Source: Nitrospirae bacterium RBG_13_39_12 (GTDB lineage: Bacteria > Nitrospirota > Thermodesulfovibrionia > Thermodesulfovibrionales > SM23-35). From it: a DNA stretch of 11,532 nucleotides. The translations under genes and the position numbers were made by a program. The notes under the pieces were generated by a model. The model was not told the origin of the DNA. It saw only the letters and a program-made list of their open reading frames with translations, and searched no databases. Every line of letters starts with the position of its first letter. Position 1 is the stretch's first letter. Location: positions 28,776 through 40,307 of the forward strand of contig MHEF01000161.1 of NCBI GenBank assembly GCA_001805125.1. The letters are read 5' to 3'. Shown in pieces: positions 7,309-11,532 of this stretch.

Positions 7309-8061
7309 TCAGCTTCGCATATACAAACGCGGGTGATTTCTTGAGAGAGGTAGTTCGAGGTTGTTCTCCTCAAGCAACGTCTCATTTGAAAGGACTTCTT
7401 CGGATGGACCATCAGCTACAACTTTCCCATCTTTTATAATAATGCACCTCTCACATATATCCAGTATCAGATCAAGGTCATGGGAAGCGATAATCTTTGT
7501 GTGTTTAAAACTTTTAAGTAGGTTTATAAGTTGTCTTCTCGATCTAGGGTCAAGGTTTGATGCAGGCTCATCCATAATTAAAATGTCAGGATTTATTGCC
7601 ATTACAGTAGCAATAGCTACAGCCCTTTTCTGGCCTTCAGAGAGTCTGTGAGGAGGTCTGCTCATGAGATGAAGACAACCTACCATATTGAGAGCATTCT
7701 TTACCCTTTCGTCAACCTTTTCTTCAGTTAGCCCGAGATTTATAGGGCCGAAGGCCACATCCTCATAAACAGTTGGCATGAATAACTGATCATCCGGTCT
7801 CTGAAAAACAAATCCTACCTTCTTCCTTATCTCCTGCCTTGTCTTTTTGGTAAGCGGTATTTCCCCTATTGATATTTCCCCGTCTGTCGGGAGGAGATGT
7901 CCGTTAAGATTCAGAAGAATCGTTGTCTTTCCAGCACCATTTGCGCCTGTTATACCTACGGATTCTCCATGCAATATTCTAAAGGAAATACCTTTCAACG
8001 CCTCTGTCCCATCAGGATAATGGAATTTGACATTTTTTAGCTCCACTATATGATGACTCAT
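7309..8061 (-). CDS. cbiO: ECF transporter ATPase, CbiO type (cobalt/nickel uptake)
   Basis: A 250-residue ABC ATPase that would power Co2+ or Ni2+ import with CbiQ and CbiM. Motifs are complete: Walker A GANGAGKTT (39-47), Q-loop Q87 in FQRPDDQLF, signature LSEGQKRAVAIA (140-151), Walker B ILIMDEP (160-166), D-loop ASNLD and switch histidine H194 (ASHDLD). The Q-loop text VFQRPDDQLFMPTVYEDVAFGP is typical of CbiO/EcfA proteins. The start ATG at 8061 overlaps the cbiQ stop by 4 bp (ATGA), suggesting coupled translation, and it also has a good AAGGAG (8071-8076) 9 nt upstream inside cbiQ. It is the last gene of the operon. A single ATPase gene implies a homodimer, as in other group I ECF systems. 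Cobalt versus nickel cannot be told from this subunit. Confidence 0.95.
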   Translation of the reverse strand: MSHHIVELKNVKFHYPDGTEALKGISFRILHGESVGITGANGAGKTTILLNLNGHLLPTDGEISIGEIPLTKKTRQEIRKKVGFVFQRPDDQLFMPTVYEDVAFGPINLGLTEEKVDERVKNALNMVGCLHLMSRPPHRLSEGQKRAVAIATVMAINPDILIMDEPASNLDPRSRRQLINLLKSFKHTKIIASHDLDLILDICERCIIIKDGKVVADGPSEEVLSNETLLEENNLELPLSRNHPRLYMRS

Positions 8062-8867
8062 CTAAAAAAACTCCTTAGGGTTTCCCCGATTAAGCTTACG
8101 ATATCAAAGTTCCTGAAAGCATAGAAGATAATAACTGAAAATATTGCGAAAAGGACATCCTGAAGTCTTAGGCTATGTATCTTAAGAACTTTTATCTCAC
8201 CCCTGAAACCCCTTGAAAGCATTGCCTGGTAAATTCTCTCTGCCCTTTCCACACTTTTTATGAGGAGAACCGAAACCAATCTTATGAATGTTTTCATCTC
8301 TTTTCCTTTTTTACCGAATGACCTTGCCTCTCTCGCCCTTACCATCCTTAGTGTTTCTTCAAAAAGGACAAAAAGATATCTATAAAGGAAAAGAAGCTGG
8401 ACTACGAAAATCTTCGGCAACTTCAGCCTCTCGAGTGCTTCGCATATCCCCGGGAAAGAAGTAACTGCAATCAGAAGGAGCGCAGTACTTACTGTGAGGA
8501 TAAATTTAACAATAATTGAAAAAAAGGAAACCCACCCACCGGTAACCGGAACTCCAAACAGTTTAATAATCACATTTGTGTCAATCAGGGGATTAAATAT
8601 GCCGATAAAAATAGCAAAGGGTGATACGAAGAGCACCTTTTTTACAATAGCTTTTAAGGGTATATCACCTGCAGTTAGCAGAAAAACAGGATAAATAAAG
8701 AATGGCATAAGTCCCGAAAGTTCATACTTAGGGAAAGAGACGACAAAGAGGATAAATATAAAGGACACAAAAAGTTTTACTCTCGGGTCGAGCCTGTGAA
8801 CAAATGTATCTTTATAAGATAGGGTATCAAGATAGCCCAAATTGAAGTATTCCGAATCAAAGGTCAT
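8058..8867 (-). CDS. cbiQ: ECF transporter T-component, CbiQ (cobalt/nickel uptake)
   Basis: A 269-residue membrane protein that links the substrate-binding permease to the ATPase. It begins with the usual HRLDPRVKLFVSF segment (24-36) and has several hydrophobic spans at about 31-65, 75-93, 113-137, 153-172 and 237-252. The two conserved coupling-helix motifs that contact the ATPase are present: AREARS (178-183) and MLSRGFRG (216-223). The start ATG at 8867 overlaps the cbiM stop by 4 bp (ATGA), and the stop overlaps the cbiO start by 4 bp, so the three genes are tightly coupled. Its own ribosome site is weak (purine-rich AAGAAAAG), which fits translational coupling. Length is normal and no key residue is missing. 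Confidence 0.94.
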   Translation of the reverse strand: MTFDSEYFNLGYLDTLSYKDTFVHRLDPRVKLFVSFIFILFVVSFPKYELSGLMPFFIYPVFLLTAGDIPLKAIVKKVLFVSPFAIFIGIFNPLIDTNVIIKLFGVPVTGGWVSFFSIIVKFILTVSTALLLIAVTSFPGICEALERLKLPKIFVVQLLFLYRYLFVLFEETLRMVRAREARSFGKKGKEMKTFIRLVSVLLIKSVERAERIYQAMLSRGFRGEIKVLKIHSLRLQDVLFAIFSVIIFYAFRNFDIVSLIGETLRSFFR

Positions 8868-9898
8868 GTCTTTTCTTTATGCTTCCTAATATACTTTATC
8901 CCTATTCCAAAAATGAAAATTAAAACCAATACCATTATGCCACCGATAAACCCGGCGAATGATGTTCCAGGATCTACTGCCGGCCAGGAAGGTTTCGCCT
9001 CTTCTTCACCCTTTGATGGAAAAGAATAATCAGGGAGAACAGCAGTCTTCTCCTGAAGTTTTGATAGGCTCTTTTTTATAGGGTTTTCTTTTTCCGATAT
9101 TTCTGGCTTGCCGTAAATCTTTTCAATTGACCACTCAAGCCCGTCAGGGTATGTTGACGCAAACCATGAAAACGCACTACCGGTAATGACCGCCAGTACC
9201 GCCATAACTACCAGCACCTTTTTTAGTGATCCGCTTGAAGAAAGAGCCTTTACACCTTCAAGGTCTTCAACGATGTCCGGTCTTAGAGTTCTCACATAAA
9301 TAACAATGCCAGCGGTAGCAAATCCCTCGATCAAACCAATGGCAAGATGTATAGGTTGCATGAGCAAAAGAAATGTACTAAGGGGTAGTTCTGTTATGCC
9401 AGACATCTTTGTCTCAAGAACAACGGAAAGCGCACCGAGTTGAAGGCCGATTACGACACTCAGGATTGTGGCAATGGTAATTCTTCTGGGAGATATCTTT
9501 TGCCTAACGATAGTTCTGTAAATAAGTGGATAGGCTATGAAACAGGGGTATATCCCGAGATTCCAGATATTAGCTCCAAGGGCGAGTAGTCCCCCATCAG
9601 CGAAGAAAAGGGCCTGTACCATGAGGACAGAAGCTATCACCAGAAATGCTGAATACGGCCCAAGCAAAATCGCAAGAAGCATTCCTCCACCTATATGTCC
9701 GCTTGATCCGGTTCCTGGTATCGTGAAATTAATCATCTGTCCCGCAAAGATAAAGGCGCCAAGGACGCCCATTAAGGGGATCATTTTTTCATCCATTTTC
9801 TCCTTCAATTTTCTTGCACAATAAACAATTGTTCCAATTGTCCCTGCCCAGAGTGCACCGCCCACTGTAGGTGAAAGTAACGCATCTGACATATGCAT
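8864..9898 (-). CDS. cbiM: ECF substrate-specific permease CbiM fused to a C-terminal PDGLE (CbiN-like) domain
   Basis: A 344-residue inner-membrane protein that captures Co2+ or Ni2+. Residues 1-215 are CbiM/NikM: the N-terminus is Met1-His2 (MHMSDALLSP), which in this family supplies metal ligands, and the third ligand is likely H68 in GTGSSGHIGGG. QPIHLAIGLIEG (181-192) is a further family motif. Residues about 226-344 form a PDGLE domain: a membrane segment (227-247), PDGLEWS (251-257), a hydrophilic periplasmic stretch rich in Lys, Glu, Ser and Pro, and a last membrane helix (312-335). This domain replaces a separate CbiN/NikN subunit. The start is fixed by a perfect AAGGAGG 5 nt before the ATG at 9898; choosing Met3 would lose His2 and put the site 11 nt away. 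No cobalamin or nickel-enzyme genes are nearby to settle the metal. Confidence 0.95.
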   Translation of the reverse strand: MHMSDALLSPTVGGALWAGTIGTIVYCARKLKEKMDEKMIPLMGVLGAFIFAGQMINFTIPGTGSSGHIGGGMLLAILLGPYSAFLVIASVLMVQALFFADGGLLALGANIWNLGIYPCFIAYPLIYRTIVRQKISPRRITIATILSVVIGLQLGALSVVLETKMSGITELPLSTFLLLMQPIHLAIGLIEGFATAGIVIYVRTLRPDIVEDLEGVKALSSSGSLKKVLVVMAVLAVITGSAFSWFASTYPDGLEWSIEKIYGKPEISEKENPIKKSLSKLQEKTAVLPDYSFPSKGEEEAKPSWPAVDPGTSFAGFIGGIMVLVLIFIFGIGIKYIRKHKEKT

Positions 9899-9903
9899 AG
9901 CTG

Positions 9904-9910
9904 CCTCCTT
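9904..9910 (-). promoter_or_regulatory. Strong ribosome-binding site that fixes the cbiM start
   Basis: AAGGAGG on the minus strand lies 5 nt before the first of two nearby in-frame ATGs (ATG CAT ATG). It supports starting at Met1-His2, which matters because these two residues form the metal site in the family. Confidence 0.85.
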
Positions 9911-9957
9911 AAATTAGAACGATAATATCATATTAAATAAGAATCCTATATATATAC

Positions 9958-9976
9958 TTTCTGATTACATCAGAAA
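9958..9976 (-). other. Hairpin across the porin stop codon
   Basis: On the minus strand TTTCTGAT (9969-9976) and ATCAGAAA (9958-9965) form a perfect 8-bp stem with a 3-nt loop, containing the porin TGA stop. No T run follows. It could stabilise the porin message or lower read-through into cbiM rather than end transcription. No convincing separate promoter is seen in the 71-bp porin-cbiM gap. Confidence 0.5.
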
Positions 9977-11097
9977 TATGCTTTTGCCCTGATCCCGTAG
10001 ATTACTCCATCCCGATTATCATCGTGATTCATATCATCTCTTATATACTGGACATCAAAAGTTATATCGCTGAACGGAGTGATTTGCAATTTGGCATAAG
10101 CCTCAAGTGCATTGGTTTTGTCTATCTCTGCCTTATCTGCACCGGTCAGGTATGCATACCCAATACCGATCTCATCATTTTCCCTCCCCCACAATTTGCC
10201 GTTTATATTAACGCCTCCGGAATAAGCTGCTTCATGATCTATAACTGCAGCATTATCCTGCCATCCTAACCTCGCAAAGACACCGATAATTGAGCTTAGC
10301 TGCTGATCCGCAGAGATTCCAATCCCCTGCAGTCTCTCTGCACCAGTTTCATCCCAGTCCAGAAATCTTTTGCCTGTCGTGAAGCCATAAATTCTATAAT
10401 TACCCTTACCCAGAGCAGTATCAAGGGCGTAACCTATTTGAAGTGCATAGTAATTGTAGTTTTTGAAAGTATCCTCGTCAGACTCATACTTTGTATTCAT
10501 TACCAGACCCCTTACAGAAAAGCCAGATATATCGAGTTCTACAACTCCTCCAAGGTCATATGAAGGGAGATTGACGTTTCTATGATTTACGAATACTTCA
10601 TTCATGAACTGACCGCACTCGTCGTTTGCAACATTATTGTCGTCTATATATCCAGTTGAGTCGATAATACCTCCGGTTATCCCGAGTGAGACGTTTTCAG
10701 AAAGTACAAAGGTATGCTTATACCAAGCCTCAAGCAGATAATCTCTGTTCCTGCCATTTATATCCTTGAGATCATCTTCAAGGTCATCAGCAAAAGGTAC
10801 CAGAGAAAAAGGAAATATAGGATTCAATCCATTTCCGTCTGCATAGCTTAGCGTGATTTGGAATTCATCGCTATCGGAAGGATGAAAGTTCATCCCAAGA
10901 TCTAAAACAGCTGCTCCCCTGTCAGCGTTATCTATTCCGTCAACATCAAAATCCCCATATTGGGAAACACCCGTTAAGGTTCCTTCGATTCTCAGCTTAT
11001 CGTTAACGTCATAGGCAAAAGCTAAAAAAGGCGATAGAACCACAAATAAGAAAGGTACAATTGTTAGAATAAAATTTTTTTTAAACTTAAAAAACAT
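9970..11097 (-). CDS. Outer-membrane porin, OprB-like
   Basis: A 375-residue exported beta-barrel protein. A signal peptide (MFFKFKKNFI then a hydrophobic core) ends at about AFA28, leaving a mature start YDVNDK. The body shows alternating, glycine- and aromatic-rich strands, and the C-terminus is AKAYF, with the terminal Phe used by the outer-membrane assembly machinery. The blocks LEAWYKHTF (122-130), GGIIDSTGYIDDNNVANDE (142-160) and WGRENDEIGIGYAY (303-316) resemble OprB-type porins; sub-family assignment is moderate. The start is taken at 11097, not at an upstream in-frame ATG (11115), because AAGGAGG (11105-11111) lies 7 nt before it and inside the longer frame. It is acidic and has two DxDxDG-like loops (49-54 and 359-364) that could bind Ca2+. 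It lies 71 bp upstream of cbiM on the same strand, so it may serve metal entry, but this is inference. Confidence 0.85.
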   Translation of the reverse strand: MFFKFKKNFILTIVPFLFVVLSPFLAFAYDVNDKLRIEGTLTGVSQYGDFDVDGIDNADRGAAVLDLGMNFHPSDSDEFQITLSYADGNGLNPIFPFSLVPFADDLEDDLKDINGRNRDYLLEAWYKHTFVLSENVSLGITGGIIDSTGYIDDNNVANDECGQFMNEVFVNHRNVNLPSYDLGGVVELDISGFSVRGLVMNTKYESDEDTFKNYNYYALQIGYALDTALGKGNYRIYGFTTGKRFLDWDETGAERLQGIGISADQQLSSIIGVFARLGWQDNAAVIDHEAAYSGGVNINGKLWGRENDEIGIGYAYLTGADKAEIDKTNALEAYAKLQITPFSDITFDVQYIRDDMNHDDNRDGVIYGIRAKAYF

Positions 11098-11104
11098 TTT
11101 ACAA

Positions 11105-11111
11105 CCTCCTT
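11105..11111 (-). promoter_or_regulatory. Ribosome-binding site that fixes the porin start
   Basis: AAGGAGG on the minus strand is 7 nt upstream of the ATG at 11097. The longer alternative frame from 11115 would contain this site within its coding sequence and would add six residues before the signal peptide, so it is disfavoured. Confidence 0.85.
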
Positions 11112-11201
11112 GCATTTATGATAATTACATCTTAATTTTGAAGGGAAAAAACTTTCCTCATAACTTAGAGACTAATCATGGTACCCCCTTCCCGCAACAA
11201 T

Positions 11202-11259
11202 AAAAAAAAGCCGCGAAAGCTTTTCGACCTACTGGCCGTTTTTATGCCTTCGTGGCTTT
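11202..11259 (-). terminator. Intrinsic terminator and structured leader upstream of the porin-cbi operon
   Basis: On the minus strand AAAAGC (11219-11224) pairs with GCTTTT and is followed by a run of eight T (11202-11209), a classic terminator shape. The same 3' arm can instead pair with an upstream copy: AAAGCCACGAA (11249-11259) with TTCGCGGCTTT (11207-11217), 11 positions with one A-C mismatch, enclosing a small hairpin CGGCC-AGTA-GGTCG (11225-11238). It lies about 105 bp before the porin start. It could end a gene beyond the right edge, a small RNA, or act as an attenuator. Confidence 0.6.
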
Positions 11260-11272
11260 GAATTCTATTAAA

Positions 11273-11302
11273 ATTTTACCATAGATACATATTGAATCGC
11301 AA
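11273..11302 (-). promoter_or_regulatory. Candidate promoter for the leader and porin-cbi operon
   Basis: On the minus strand TTGCGA (11297-11302) and TAAAAT (11273-11278) are 18 bp apart: 4 of 6 and 5 of 6 matches to sigma-70 boxes. Transcription would begin near 11266, a few bases before the structured leader. The match is moderate and the region is AT-rich. Confidence 0.35.
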
Positions 11303-11532
11303 CATATAATCTACACCCTGTTGAAAAAAAGATACAAATTAAGCAAGTAAAATCTCTAAATAAACAGATTACAGTGTTAACCGATAACAATTTTTAGTAG
11401 TAAATCCAAAGTGTTTAGGAATAATTAGATCAACTTCTATGGTTTAAAAAGCCTGGCCTCATTCTTGCTTTTAATATTCTTGTACATAAAGCATCATGAT
11501 ACGTACAGATTACAATTTTCACACTACTAACT

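Larger units (their letters stand above)
11116..11532. other. Non-coding region upstream of the porin
   Basis: No convincing open frame exists on either strand to the right edge. Besides the leader/terminator and candidate promoter, the stretch holds a small hairpin GGAAA/TTTCC (11144-11157), a 10-bp direct repeat ACAGATTACA at 11364-11373 and 11505-11514, and a weak AAAAGC/GCTTTT inverted repeat (11447-11472). No tRNA, known riboswitch or metal-regulator site was recognised. Confidence 0.5.

Noticed and set aside
11098..11115. Longer porin start at 11115
   Set aside because: The AAGGAGG ribosome site would sit inside the coding region, and the extra residues MQGGCK precede a normal signal peptide.
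11121..11168. NikR-like operator (TTATGA...TCATAA inverted halves upstream of the porin)
   Set aside because: The halves are about 36 bp apart rather than the 16 bp of known NikR sites, and their sequence matches poorly.
11201..11260. c-di-GMP-I (GEMM), cobalamin or NiCo riboswitch in the porin leader
   Set aside because: The GACGCAAAGCC block of GEMM, the cobalamin box and the NiCo four-way junction motifs are absent. Only a simple hairpin-in-stem plus terminator is seen.
11364..11514. CRISPR-like direct repeat ACAGATTACA
   Set aside because: There are only two 10-bp copies, 141 bp apart in AT-rich sequence, which can occur by chance; no repeat-spacer pattern.

Overview
This 11.5 kb window comes from a chromosome of moderately low GC. 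A porin with a signal peptide and a C-terminal Phe implies a Gram-negative cell envelope. The long archaeal-type RtcB, a DUF401 permease, a CbiM of the MHMSDALLSP type fused to a PDGLE domain, and short interspersed-repeat-like sequences together suggest an anaerobic or thermophilic lineage such as Nitrospirota or a deltaproteobacterial group. That placement is an inference from gene types and was not tested.

Layout. (1) Bases 1-4184, minus strand: the first 1394 codons of a very large cytoplasmic sensor with six PAS and two GAF domains followed by GGDEF and EAL domains. The window edge cuts it inside EAL. (2) Bases 4185-4259: a 75-bp divergent promoter region with a palindromic, shared -10 core. 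(3) Bases 4260-5705, plus strand: rtcB, a 3'-phosphate/5'-OH RNA ligase, with no archease or RtcA nearby. (4) Bases 5706-5969: a gene-free convergent gap with several hairpins and repeat-like AT-rich sequence. (5) Bases 5970-7160, minus strand: a DUF401 membrane permease whose best promoter implies a leaderless mRNA. (6) Bases 7309-11097, minus strand: a probable metal-uptake operon in the order OprB-like porin, cbiM (with fused PDGLE domain), cbiQ, cbiO. The last three genes overlap by 4 bp each. (7) Bases 11098-11532: a non-coding upstream region with a candidate promoter, a structured leader of about 65 nt ending in an intrinsic terminator, and no open frame at the right edge.

How it fits together. 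The cbiM-cbiQ-cbiO block encodes the parts of a group I ECF transporter for Co2+ or Ni2+: substrate-specific permease with PDGLE, T-component and ATPase. The porin lies upstream in the same orientation and could form the outer-membrane entry step of the same route. The big GGDEF-EAL protein would turn small-molecule or redox signals into c-di-GMP changes. No functional link between it, RtcB and the transporter is visible beyond adjacency.

Nothing here is clearly a new defence or mobile system. The most interesting items are the porin plus ECF metal transporter arrangement with its putative attenuated leader, the Cys/His-rich GAF domain, the GSDEF variant motif and the shared palindromic -10.
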